Of a DNA stretch of 64,000 bases, positions 43,801 to 51,401 are shown piece by piece. The stretch is taken from NCBI GenBank assembly GCA_947579605.1, contig OX388311.1, positions 23,562,951-23,626,950 on the forward strand. Direction: 5' to 3'. This DNA comes from Athripsodes cinereus (taxonomy: Eukaryota > Arthropoda > Insecta > Trichoptera > Leptoceridae). The notes beneath the pieces are model-generated. The model saw nothing but the letters and a program-made list of their open reading frames with translations, was not told the origin of the DNA and did not search any database. Numbering within the stretch: position 1 is the first letter of the stretch; every line of letters begins with the position of its first letter. Both the position numbers and the translations under genes were made by a program.

Positions 43801-46800
43801 CGCGTTCACGATCAGCACAGGGACATTATCGAACACGAAGAAAGACTCAGAGCCGAAAGGCGTAGAGATAAAAAGATGTCCGCCAATGAAATAAGGGGCG
43901 CTAAAATCCACGAGCACAACAAAATGAGGTTCCTGCATCAGCCGCGGTAGAGCCTTTTTATGATGATAGTTTAGGTCAATCCTATGCGGCGCAACAGGCA
44001 ACTTCAACCAACAAGACACATTCACAATCATTACACATTGAATATTTCAATACTCACGATAGATATTATCTTCCTTATTAATAATATGTTCACGTCAACA
44101 CATGTATGTCGCTTTCATTCCATACCTTGTCCACGAAGACAACTTATTAACTTACTGTACAAGTTGATGTGTACCTACATATAACCAAGACATACCTATG
44201 CACGTTACCCTTTCTCACTGCTTATCTTGGAAGGTTGTTGCTTATTGCGCCAGCAGATTTTATATGTTGTTAGACTCTTTCGAGCATTTATGTTTTATTG
44301 TATTTAATACATTTAATTTAGTATCGTATTTTAGTTTAACATAGATATTGACCGTTAAAAAGATGCAGATTCCTCAAACTATGTACAGCATTAATCGCAC
44401 ACGAATGCCCTAATACGTGATTGACAAAGTGAAAAGTAACAGAAAAGCTCATCAATAATGTGTTTAATAATAACCACAACATCGAGTCCCGATAATCCAG
44501 TGTCAATGTTTAGTTCAAGTCATCCAAGGTGGAGTTACTCAGCACCTCAACGAACCTCTGTCTTGAACGAAATCCCACCCTTGTGATTTAACCGGGTATT
44601 TACCTATTTGTTTTATCTCACAAAATGCTTGTTTCCATTGGAATGGACATATCAAAAATAACATATTTCATCAAAGTTATTTGCATGACACGGTTCATCA
44701 TAAAATATCTATGTTTGATGAAACTTTCATTTACATCTGAACTAACATCTTGATATAAACATGACATCTTTAACACTGGTTCGCATGATTTGCATGACAA
44801 AAAAATCATATCACATAAAATAATATCCTTTACAATATAACTCCTAAAAACATCAACCTTGGAGAGTGGAGCATCAATTTATCATTGGAAATGTCCGTGA
44901 TTTTAATGTTCACTTTTCAGTTTTACACATTACTCTTTTAAAATTTTCAATATTAGCGATGAGATCACGCGGTGTAAGTGACCATAACCAATTTAATTAT
45001 CATCACAGTGGTTCATACAAGAAGAGAAATCAATTTTACATTTGCTATCTGTTACTTTAATCTTTGCATGTTCACAAGGCCACTGCGTAGCTATTTTAAA
45101 ATAATCACATCACCAATAATTGGCATTACTTTACCGTGATTTAAAACTACTAAAAGCTTCCATTATCTAGATCATAAAAGTTTAACTTCACTATTCTTAA
45201 TTGAACATTTGACTTACATGTTTAATATAACTGTTGTTAATCTATTATATTTGCTATGTTATTCTCTGAAAGTAGGAGGCGTTCGTTTATTATATGTATT
45301 ATTTTATAATACTTAGTACATAACTGATCATTATCATCGATGCATAATCAATACATTATTCTAATATTCACCGAATATACCTAATAATTTTGACATTATA
45401 ATATGCTTTTGTTATGTCTGGGTGTTAGGTAATTTATTCGTCATGAAAAACCTTGTTCATATGTACAGCTCGAGATACCTTAACATACAGAGAAAGAGAA
45501 CGCAAGTACAAATAATAATTAGACAAACAATACACATGCGCACATATCATGTCAAATATTACTACAAGTATTGTATAGTTTCATTCATACAAGGACTTTA
45601 TTACACCCAAAACCTTAAAGCAATTTTTAATTCACTCTACCTTGAAATGTAATATAATATTATCATGATAAAATCATTTTGTAAGAAATGTCATTTGTAG
45701 AAAGTATTATTACATAGAAACAGCTGTTGATAATTTTTATTTTAGATTTTAAAAGAATAAAAATCTTATTGTCTGAGGTACATTTCAAAAAGCTGTTTAC
45801 GGACATCTTCACTTCGTGCCATCAACGCCGACGTTCACTCTTGTAAAGGTCTCCTTGTTTTTTTCCAGCTGAAAGAAGTCCTCGATACGCTTCACATCAG
45901 TTCATTATTTTACTTTATATAGCTACGAGGTTTGCCATATACCAGGACCACGTCATCCTAGTCATCATTCCCATCAATAGATTTCATATTATTTTATGAA
46001 GTGTTTACATTTATAAAAGTTACAGAAACAACATTATAAGGTTGTATTTGGGTTTATAACAAAACCCAGATATATCTTTTTAAAAAAAAAAAAATTAACA
46101 CAATTTAAAAATATAAGACCTTGTCAGGATATTCTATAAACCGCAACTTTAGAATTTAATTATTTTTGAAAAATATATCAAAATCAATATACATAATCTA
46201 AATTATCACCCGTAAGGTCAATTAAATTTTCGATACAAATAATAAAATAAAGAAAATTAAACCAATTTATTATTTCATTTTCAACCACAACGATAAGGAA
46301 ATCTAAATTTGTCTTGCGTGATTTTTTGTAATAACATTTGACTTTTTTATAATTAATAATCACACTGATCTTTAATAGGAAATAAACGTTCGACCCAATA
46401 AAATATTAACACTTTATCTATCTATATTGATTGCAATAGATTTCAATTATTAAATATCAAAAATGTTTTTTATTAACATTTCACTTAACGATTATATTTA
46501 TTTATTACGTGTTTGCGGTTAGTGGCCTTAAATAAAATTTGATAACATGCTTTGTTTGAATTTTTTTTTATAACATTAAACCTACTTTATATTTTGTTTG
46601 AATTCCTTTTTCCCGAGTTTAATTAAGCTTAATGAAATAATATAATTAAACTAGCTGACGACGGCGAACGTTGTTTTGCCATATACCTACATTATATATC
46701 GACCGGAGTTGAAAATGATTGAATAATTAATATTGCTATTAAAAAATAGGGGTTGATGGTACAAGGTTGAAAATTTAGGGCTGTATGTATTTTTTAATGC

Positions 46801-49800
46801 CTCACCATAAAAAATTAAAATAAAATAAAAAAATTGACCATAAAACAGAATTAAAAAATTACTATACTATACCATCACGGCATATCCCACAAGTGGGGTA
46901 GCCAGCAGATCAGCTGCACGTAAGATTAATGCAAACTGTCCTCTTCGTGCCAATATAAAATCAAGACATTCAGGATGGGTGGCAAGCCTCATCGCTGTAT
47001 TTAAGATGTAAAATGTCTTAAAAAATTCGGGGTAATAAAAATAAAAAAATCGGACCCCACTTGACTTTTAGGGGTATGAAAAATTGATGTTGGCCGATTC
47101 TCAGACCTACCCGATAAGCACACAAAATTTCATCAAAACGGTCCAGCCGTTTCGGAGGAGTATGATAACAAACACGGTGACACGAGAATTTTATATATTA
47201 GACTAAAATGTATTTTGAGTTCCTATATTTTATAAAAATTAACAAAAAATTGCAGTATTTTACCTTTCAATTCTTTACGGCATTTAGTTCAGATAAAAGT
47301 AGGTATATCTGTCTCATGTATACGGCATATTCAACAACTGGGGTAAAAAGTAAACTTATTGCATGTAATGTACATAAAAGCTTTCTGTCTGCTAACAAAA
47401 ATACGATATTCAGAATGGGTGGCATGCCTTATTGCTTAGTTAAAAATCTTAAAGTGTTATAATGTATCTTATCGAATAGCGTAATCTGACATTCTAATAT
47501 ATTATACTGTGTATAAAAAGTCTATATTATGTATTTGTCATAAAAAAAGCATAGTAAATCTATTGTTTTCGTGAAGGTTACTGGGGGAAGGGATAATATG
47601 TATCTATCTATTTTAAAAAAGTCAAGAGGAAAATTTGCATGTTTTTTTACATGCAGTTAGTCTGCTAGTTACGCGACTTGTGGTAGATGCCGAGATGGTT
47701 CAAATATATCTAGAGCAATGGTGGCCAACCCGCGGGCCGCGGGCCGAATGCGGCCCGCGGAGTGCTTACGTGTGGCCCGCGAAGCATATGCACATTTTTT
47801 TTAATAATAGGCGGTACAAGTACCTACCCGTTACTTTTTTGAAAGAGGTATTTTGAGAAAATATTCTAAAAGAAAACCGAGGAGTTTTGAAACATTTCAA
47901 ATTCCTATACCATTTTGAAAATTTAGCGACGGAGGGGGGGGGGGGGGTGTAGAAATTTTAAGGTGAAGTAAATTATCAGATGTTCCATGTATGGAGTATA
48001 TTGTTGTGCGGCCCGGTAGGAAATCTCATTCTGAAATTTGGCCCGGCTGCTGAAAAGGTTGGCCACCCATGATCTAGAGTCAACATCGTTATAGGTAACT
48101 GTTGATTAATCTTAAATAATTTTCTACTCTTTGATCACGTCTTTCATGGCACAGTATAAAAGTAAATTCATATATCGATACATCCCTACTTATTGTATAA
48201 TGTAAAGAACAATAAAGTGATAGAATATAATATTGTAATGATTAGTAATATTATAAAAGACAATGACAGTCGAAATCAAATCGTGATAAATTCAAGGTGA
48301 AGATAATAATTTCCTATATCCCTCCTTGCAGATTATTCCTACACATTGAACCTACCTACTAAATACGTTGTCAAGTCTTTGATTTATCATTATTATTATT
48401 ACTATCTATTAGTAATATGCATAATATATATCCTGTAAATACAATATGACTGACTTTACTTACGTAAAGGTTCTAGTATAGTTTTATCCGGCTTCGCTAA
48501 AGAAATAATAATTAAATTGATAAATTATTGAATAAAAAACCAGTTATAATAGACACCCTAGACAAACACGTACTTGGCAATCGACTACAAATGAATTTCC
48601 GACAATAATTGCAACAATAACGCATAATTGTACGTTACATGTAGGTAGATTGTCGAAAAGTTCGCCAGTAGTCGATCACTAAGTACGGTTTGTCTACGGC
48701 CCCATGATTCAATTATTTTTGACAGCATTTCGAGTTTAAACTAAATTTTTAGACAATTATATACTTAACAACGTAGTACTTTTAGTGTTTTTATGCAAAT
48801 ACTTATTTCAGATAATTATAATAGATCATGAGAATTACACATTTCGTTATCATTGTCTTAAAATATGTTCAACACATTGTCATAATTAATTATAATGTTG
48901 TGACAAAACATGCAAAACGATATATTCAAATTCCATAAAAATTTGACGAATTATTACATGTTAACAAATTATTTATCAACAAAATTTGTCTTATTTAATA
49001 AGATATTATAAATCAACACATACATAATATTTTATTTAATAAGATATATGTATGATGTTTTTAACATAAAATTCAGCTAGGCGATGAGATTTCGTGTAGA
49101 GTGTATTATTATTTAATCATTATCTTTGCAAATTTCGATATCCATTGAGAATACATAAGTATACAAACACATTTACGAACGGACTGAAATATTAATTATA
49201 AGATTGAGTACATACGTAGAGAGATGGCAACGTTAAACCTTCACAGAAGACATTGCACAACATCATAATAATTATTAGTGTGCGATGTAAATTATTATTA
49301 TATTAGCTTACGTAGGAACACCATGATGAATCAACGATTACAACTGTCTACGCATCTTCAATAAAAGGTTATATTAGATTGTATCATCGAGCATTTACAT
49401 TATTTTTGATATATTATATACCCATTAATTTAATTGTTTATATAACTTTATTACATTGGTATGAATATGTACAATATTTGGTTTTAGGTAAACAATACGA
49501 CTAATTTTTGTATTTCTAGCGCGAAGGTATATTTACATTTCTAAATATATACATCTCTCCCTCTATCTCTTTGGTTTATTGAAAATAAATATTCATTGTC
49601 ATTCATTTCATACAAAAACTCAAATTTTCATTATTTACAATATTCATTATTTATTTATTCTGACCCAGTGGCTTAAAGGTATAGAATAGAAATTCAAAGA
49701 AAAATTGGTAATTGGTATGTCAAATCGTGCAGCCAAAATAATTTCATAATTATCAATCGGTCTATAACAAGCGTTAGTTCAAAAAGGTTATTTTGTAATA

Positions 49801-51401
49801 GTATAGGATATACCTACAGATTACATGAAAATTTTTCGAAATACAATTGTTCGAATTTACATTTATTCGAAAAAAGAATTATTCGAATTAGCAAATCTTC
49901 GAATAACATTTGTTCGACTATCAATTATTCGAATTACATTTAATAGAAAGTGAATTGTTCGACTAACATTTGTTCGAAAACCCTATTCTTCGAACCATTA
50001 TATATAAATCTAAATTAATTTAATTTTGATCTTGACAGGTCATATTGACACGATTATATTACGTTTCATATTATCCAGTCATAAAATCCAGTCATAGCTC
50101 ATCCAACTGTGGACGAGTTCATATGGAACAAATTTTATTTTGGTGTCTTAAGAAAATGAGGCGATTGCTTTCATATCTAATTATAAATATATTTAAATTA
50201 TTTTTACTATCATTTGACACATAAATAAACCGATTGCAAACTGAGTCGTATTATATAATATTTCTTCGCCAAGCACGTTCACTTTTCGACAAAAATAGGA
50301 GCAGTTATTTGTCTTGATAATAAAAAGTAAACGTATACTTCCATGGACAGGAAGTAAAAATTCGAAGAATTGTATTTCGAATAATTGTTGTTACCAATAT
50401 GACGTATAAAAATTCGAACAATTGTGTTTTCTGATAATTGTGGATTCGAATAATTGTAAATTCGAATAATTGCCATTCGAAAAAAAGTAAATTGGAACAA
50501 TTGTTTTTTTCGAATAATTGTAAATTCGAATAATTTTCCTGTCACCATACCTACAATACTTCTGGATAGGAACGGGAGAGACCATTTCAATAAATAGTGT
50601 AACAGAAAACTTTATTATTGACTGATTGTTAATTTCGGAACATATTTCCTGAGAATATTAGTAGGTACTGCGCTCTAGTCTATATTATAAAAGCATTTGA
50701 TTCTGACAAGAAATCTTTATATAACCTAAATTCAATTATAATTGTATGTATTTACCTGCATCGAAAATTATTATTTGACCCATTACTTATTTTCAAAACT
50801 TTCATCTGCATTAACTATCACACACGAACATAGCATTGGATGATAGTAACTATTTAATTAGATATTTTATGAATAGATACGTGTTCAATACTCGATGTTT
50901 TGTGTTAATAATAAGAATAACAAAATAACTATATCGCTGATAACTCATTTTAATACTGACTTCTCTGGAATTAAAATTAGCCAAAAATTATTTAGATTAC
51001 AGTAGAATGTGAAGTCTTTTAGTAAAGTATCTCGTATGAAAACTATACTTCTGTGTGTAAACTACTTATATAAGCACTATGCTATACAATTATACCCTGA
51101 CGTTGTATACTAAGTGGGGTAGACATAGATTATATAATGTGTATAAATAATGTGTGGTACAGATTTGAAATAATATAAGAAGAAAAAACAAAATATATTA
51201 ATTTTTTTTTCTTATTTATTTTGATGTTAAATATTAAAAACTGTAATATTAAAATAAAAAATAAAATTGTATTCCTATGTTTCAGACTCGGACCATCTAG
51301 ACATATCGCCATATAACCAGATCTACGGAAGATTACCACTGCCAACAAGAGGATTCATCCCCCCACAACCGCGACAGATGTATATAGGAGACTGGGACTG
51401 A
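10670..51401 (+). CDS. MH2-domain protein gene, Expansion/Rebuff-like, 5' partial, two alternative last exons
   Basis: This is the one supported protein gene. Four internal exons (10670-10837, 16759-16957, 26365-26609, 34823-34910) join without a stop and then reach either 43523-43950 or 51286-51401. The coding length in the window is 375 residues with the first ending and 271 with the second. The first ~120 residues resemble the C-terminal half of a Smad MH2 domain, with a GV-x-I start, a YVKS strand, and helices leading to CPLWVLIINVV where Smads have TPCWIELHL. Neither C terminus has the SSXS phosphorylation tail of receptor-regulated Smads. From memory, the closest family is the insect MH2-only proteins Expansion and Rebuff, linked to tracheal tube size and timed chitin deposition. 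The exact orthologue is not decided, so no symbol is given. The start codon and first half of the MH2 domain are missing and presumably lie upstream. Confidence 0.85.
11878..12119 (+). repeat. tRNA-derived SINE, best-preserved copy
   Basis: The head looks like a tRNA gene: an A-box-like stretch (gtgtggcagaggtaac) and a perfect B-box (ggttcgattcc) inside a T-arm cccgggttcgattcccgg. The tRNA-like part is followed by a body with cctgggtctgggtgtaac, tttagtgcattgtatat and gactagctcggtctgtg. At least five other copies in the window share this body. The head is fused to a non-tRNA body, so it is a SINE and not a functional tRNA gene. Confidence 0.85.
14893..15120 (+). repeat. tRNA-derived SINE, second full copy
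   Basis: It matches the 11878 copy from the head (cagtgtggtgcaaaggtaac) to the tail (tagctcaatctgtatgaatt). The B-box has decayed to ggttctattct, and part of the anticodon region is deleted (gtaacgtctttgagtc). Confidence 0.8.
16759..16957 (+). CDS. Coding exon 2 of window: C-terminal part of MH2 domain
   Basis: This 199-nt exon begins LFDMKKFQ directly after tatttcag and ends CCA CCC G before gtaagt, so it enters in phase 0 and leaves in phase 1. It carries the MH2 helix region (KKFQSNVSRELRRAYPDRRR), then CLSAIAFVKSEADV, then the closing strand CPLWVLIINVVAMDML. These line up with the Smad pieces IFNNQEFAALL, IRMSFVKGWG and TPCWIELHL. Joined to exon 1 it reads KIVK-LFDM without interruption. 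The Smad C-terminal phospho-tail is not present after the domain. Confidence 0.92.
18250..18520 (+). mobile_element. LINE 3' tail, second family, broken
   Basis: A frame reads LQHSAKISTNMLDKINRVNK, SCFYDKTFGIAGPVIWN, a stop, LPEDLR and later ITTFRRKLKTSLF. The W-N-x-LP-x-x-LR and F-RRKLKT-LF pattern is typical of the C terminus of LINE reverse transcriptases. A related copy is at 40745-40985. Confidence 0.7.
19147..19369. repeat. Perfect 223-bp palindrome with hammerhead-like core on both strands
   Basis: By eye the arms 19147-19257 and 19259-19369 are exact reverse complements around a single base at 19258. Each arm reads, outward from the centre, attactgaagatggacgta, tgtccgaaaagcttttaata. 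That contains CTGAAGA, a ggac-gtat-gtcc hairpin, GAA, the palindrome aagctt and T. Such motifs are known in Penelope-like elements. The flank also holds a 24-bp palindrome at 19109-19132. Confidence 0.85.
19464..19711 (+). repeat. Family B repeat, full copy with (TA)n tail
   Basis: It runs from gttccgtggagcacccggca through ctgtaaaaggcagatg to ccccacttgtgggatatgcc and a tagtagtatatatata tail. The tail directly meets the 3' end of a minus-strand LINE fragment. Confidence 0.8.
19712..20390 (-). mobile_element. 5'-truncated non-LTR retrotransposon, reverse transcriptase C-terminal end
   Basis: The minus-strand frame of about 210 residues reads VGREEATANIAINGVSIKQV, EFAYLGSRINQDGR, FVWSILLYGCEIWT, LEAFEMWCYRRMLKIHWSEH and GHNIRHPGLL. 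This is the usual distal part of RTE/I-like LINE reverse transcriptases. The frame stops at 19755 and a short 3' UTR with ccaatggattgtaac follows, then a (TA)n tail. The catalytic FADD region and endonuclease are absent, so it is a dead 5'-truncated copy. A second, shorter copy lies at 34019-34165. Confidence 0.85.
24616..25315. mobile_element. Inverted-repeat element interrupted by another element
   Basis: The outer ends contain gcacttggcgttcgactac and, inverted, gtagtcgattgccaagt...tttgtctaggg, the same termini as the 48553-48703 element. The two halves of that element lie at 24616-24687 and 25237-25315, split by the element at 24688-25236. Confidence 0.75.
24688..25236 (+). mobile_element. 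Non-autonomous DNA transposon, copy 1, nested
   Basis: Terminal inverted repeats of about 30 bp start ataatgtggtgttctcac and contain ttggcgaatatcgcc; the other end is ggcgatattcgccaaatgtg. It is about 549 bp. On the minus strand a start context aaaatggcggacgtcgag opens a frame MADVEMEIAKCLFLVENIIV that runs on to RRLLIKETNATN. Superfamily not assigned. Confidence 0.8.
26365..26609 (+). CDS. Coding exon 3: post-MH2 linker with Gly/Ser/Asn tract and proline-rich motif
   Basis: This 245-nt exon follows gtttcag, completes a Val codon begun in exon 2 (G|TT), and ends AAG before gtagga in phase 0. It reads VQRPMDIKNRPRIPIPDEDP, then a low-complexity Gly/Ser/Asn stretch, then SPREQMVMQAQRRG, then KPPKLPPREN. 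PKLPPR fits the PxxPxR class II SH3-ligand pattern; binding is inference. Because it enters in phase 1 and leaves in phase 0, skipping the exon would shift the frame. The exon is bracketed by two inverted copies of one element (24688-25236 and 29426-29971). Open frame continues upstream of the acceptor, but that part is low-complexity intron. Confidence 0.92.
28213..28288 (-). repeat. tRNA-like pseudogene or SINE head
   Basis: On the minus strand, about 76 nt read ggtagcttaaaaag at one end and ggatactacc at the other, so five bases could pair as an acceptor. A T-arm-like hairpin acggg-ctctagt-cccgt is perfect. The standard TTC of the T-loop is absent and the spacing to the 3' end is wrong, so I take it as a tRNA-derived relic. 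Confidence 0.4.
28310..28470 (-). repeat. Family B repeat, diverged minus-strand copy
   Basis: Contains attcagaatgggtagcatac and a ctgtctcctcaatgtcaata stretch matching the gagaggacag region in reverse. Its 3' end differs from the family and runs into the tRNA-like relic at 28213-28288. Confidence 0.5.
29150..29400 (+). repeat. Family B repeat, diverged full-length copy
   Basis: Begins gttccgtggagttcccagca and ends taccccactcatggttatgc. It sits immediately upstream of the inverted-repeat element at 29426. Confidence 0.65.
29426..29971 (-). mobile_element. Non-autonomous DNA transposon, copy 2, inverted relative to copy 1
   Basis: About 546 bp, aligning in reverse with 24688-25236 over its whole length. 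Shared landmarks include gccattttgaaaacagtgtc, gtttccttaattaaaaggcg and gacagctagtctgaaacgat, read on this copy's minus strand. The internal frame on the plus strand reads MADVEMEIANCLFLVENVIV. Confidence 0.8.
34019..34165 (+). mobile_element. Short LINE 3' tail, same family as 19712-20390
   Basis: Encodes AYMDQLKRDMSCGSYMELKR then LAENREEWRNK, matching the end of the 19.7-20.4 kb element residue for residue except two. It has the same ccaatggattgtaact end and a tatata tail. Confidence 0.8.
34384..34458 (-). repeat. tRNA-like relic, probably a second SINE family
   Basis: On the minus strand, ttggctgctggatagta resembles an A-box and caggtttgaaccctg a B-box with a short T-stem, about 35 bases apart. 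It does not share the body of the main SINE family. Confidence 0.4.
34823..34910 (+). CDS. Coding exon 4: short acidic-to-basic segment, last shared exon
   Basis: This 88-nt exon begins PDYDDIEEEARMTHFPRG after a strong polypyrimidine tract and tttttcag, and ends ...KKYG before gtaagc. It enters in phase 0 and leaves in phase 1 with a single G. The segment runs from acidic (DYDDIEEE) to basic (GKSDKGKDNKK) and is probably flexible. The leftover G can join AT at 43523 (Asp) or AC at 51286 (also Asp), so the same splice donor serves both last exons. Confidence 0.88.
37858..37988 (+). mobile_element. LINE 3' tail, third family, GATGAT end
   Basis: Encodes YDNDIRAQGMSWKEVTQYSQ then RRSEWRRLVSALCSREER and a stop, followed by a gatgatgat-type tail. 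This is the C-terminal motif and tandem tail seen in RTE-like LINEs. A near-identical copy is at 60756-60885. Confidence 0.8.
39745..39970. repeat. Inverted pair, ~84-bp arms, each with a hammerhead-like core
   Basis: The arms 39745-39828 and 39886-39970 are reverse complements with about three mismatches. Each contains cctgaagatggggccagcaa then caccgaaacgtcgacta. The spacer itself holds a smaller repeat, ccatcttcaggatatgaaga. The 156-residue and 74-residue open frames covering this locus arise from the repeat and are not genes. Confidence 0.75.
40745..40985 (+). mobile_element. LINE 3' tail, degraded relative of 18250-18520
   Basis: The words cttctatgacaaggcttttg, ttccgttaacaccaatta and gaagacatcgttcttc match the 18.3-18.5 kb element with small indels. 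No intact frame remains. Confidence 0.6.
41325..42465. repeat. Cluster of three degraded family B fragments
   Basis: A plus-strand fragment lies at about 41325-41480 (gagtgtcctcctgtaaaaaa, attcagtaacaaaagttgcc). Minus-strand fragments lie at about 41735-41875 (ending ccgaggactccacgg) and 42295-42465 (acaagacactcgaaaactta). All are old and broken. Confidence 0.6.
43523..43950 (+). CDS. Alternative last exon A: His-rich charged C terminus
   Basis: After ttttcag the exon completes an Asp codon and reads DDPYYCGLRARVPNFGK, ending HNKMRFLHQPR and TAG at 43948-43950. It adds 142 residues. About 17 are histidines, clustered in MTHHAHVHHPPVWH and in EHHEQLLHEWDEQLQHM. The HEWDEQLQ...EERLRAERRRDKK part is highly charged and probably helical, perhaps a short coiled coil. 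The exon is clearly more GC-rich than its surroundings, as expected for constrained coding DNA. A GT at the stop codon (43947) would leave phase 2 and does not fit exon B. The first AATAAA I noticed downstream is near 45756. Confidence 0.9.
46651..47205 (+). mobile_element. LINE/SINE-like element with a nested family B repeat
   Basis: The 5' end reads ctagctgacgacggcgaac. The 3' part reads aaaatttcatcaaaacggtc, cagccgtttcggaggagtat and gacacgagaattttatatat, a 3' end I recognise as very common in moths and butterflies. A minus-strand family B copy (about 46866-47025) splits it. Confidence 0.7.
46866..47025 (-). repeat. Family B repeat, nested in a LINE
   Basis: The minus-strand reading includes ttgccacccatcctgaatgt and tggctaccccacttgtggga. 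It interrupts the LINE at 46651-47205, so it inserted later. Confidence 0.75.
47318..47715. repeat. Two family B fragments in opposite orientation
   Basis: A minus-strand fragment at about 47318-47460 includes attcagaatgggtggcatgc. A plus-strand 3' fragment at about 47630-47715 includes acatgcagttagtctgctag. The hAT element at 47716 landed just beyond the second one. Confidence 0.55.
47716..48071. mobile_element. hAT-type non-autonomous element with perfect 8-bp TSD
   Basis: The ends are caatggtggccaacc and ggttggccacccatg, inverted with two mismatches. ATCTAGAG flanks both sides exactly (47708-47715 and 48072-48079). Terminal CA..TG and an 8-bp duplication are hAT hallmarks. The interior has a GC-rich ccgcgggccgcgggcc block and a run of about 15 G near 47940. 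No transposase frame. Confidence 0.9.
48553..48703 (-). mobile_element. Short inverted-repeat element, uninterrupted copy
   Basis: The left end has tagacaaacacgtacttggc then aatcgactac; the right end in reverse has tagacaaaccgtacttagtg then atcgactac. It is about 150 bp and shows the unoccupied form of the element that is split at 24616-25315. Confidence 0.75.
49811..50555. mobile_element. Element with two inverted arrays of TTCGAA-type words
   Basis: About ten ttcgaa/ttcgac words lie at 49834-49995 and about eight at 50360-50540, mostly of the form ttcgaataattg. The two arrays are mainly in opposite orientation around a 350-bp core. The outer ends (tacatgaaaatttttcgaa and, reversed, gacaggaaaattattcgaa) are inverted. 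Open frames of 64 and 103 residues here are made of the repeat word and are not genes. Confidence 0.65.
51286..51401 (+). CDS. Alternative last exon B: short Pro-rich C terminus
   Basis: After tgtttcag the exon completes an Asp codon with the G from exon 4 and reads DSDHLDISPYNQIYGRLPLP, then TRGFIPPQPRQMYIGDWD and TGA at 51399-51401. It adds 38 residues. No stop interrupts this frame, although the flanks are stop-dense AT-rich DNA, and proline, glycine and aromatic residues are well spread. It cannot follow exon A because exon A ends in a stop. A purine-rich run (gaaagaaagaatgaaagaga) follows the stop. AATAAA occurs at 51692-51697 among many later matches. Confidence 0.82.

Larger units (their letters stand above)
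43951..51285 (+). other. 3' UTR of exon A transcript and intron before exon B
   Basis: Just after TAG is sequence of mixed composition that is probably 3' UTR; its end cannot be fixed by eye. Further on are a LINE with a nested repeat (46651-47205), more dispersed repeats, a hAT element (47716-48071), an inverted-repeat element (48553-48703) and the TTCGAA-rich element (49811-50555). Confidence 0.55.

Noticed and set aside
50279..50590. 103-residue and 64-residue minus-strand frames
   Set aside because: They are built from the repeated ttcgaataattg word and have low-complexity, asparagine- and isoleucine-rich translations.
43941..51290. Splicing of exon A into exon B through the gt at the exon A stop
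   Set aside because: That donor leaves phase 2, while exon B needs phase 1; the joined frame would stop within about ten codons. A cryptic phase-1 donor inside exon A cannot be excluded by eye.
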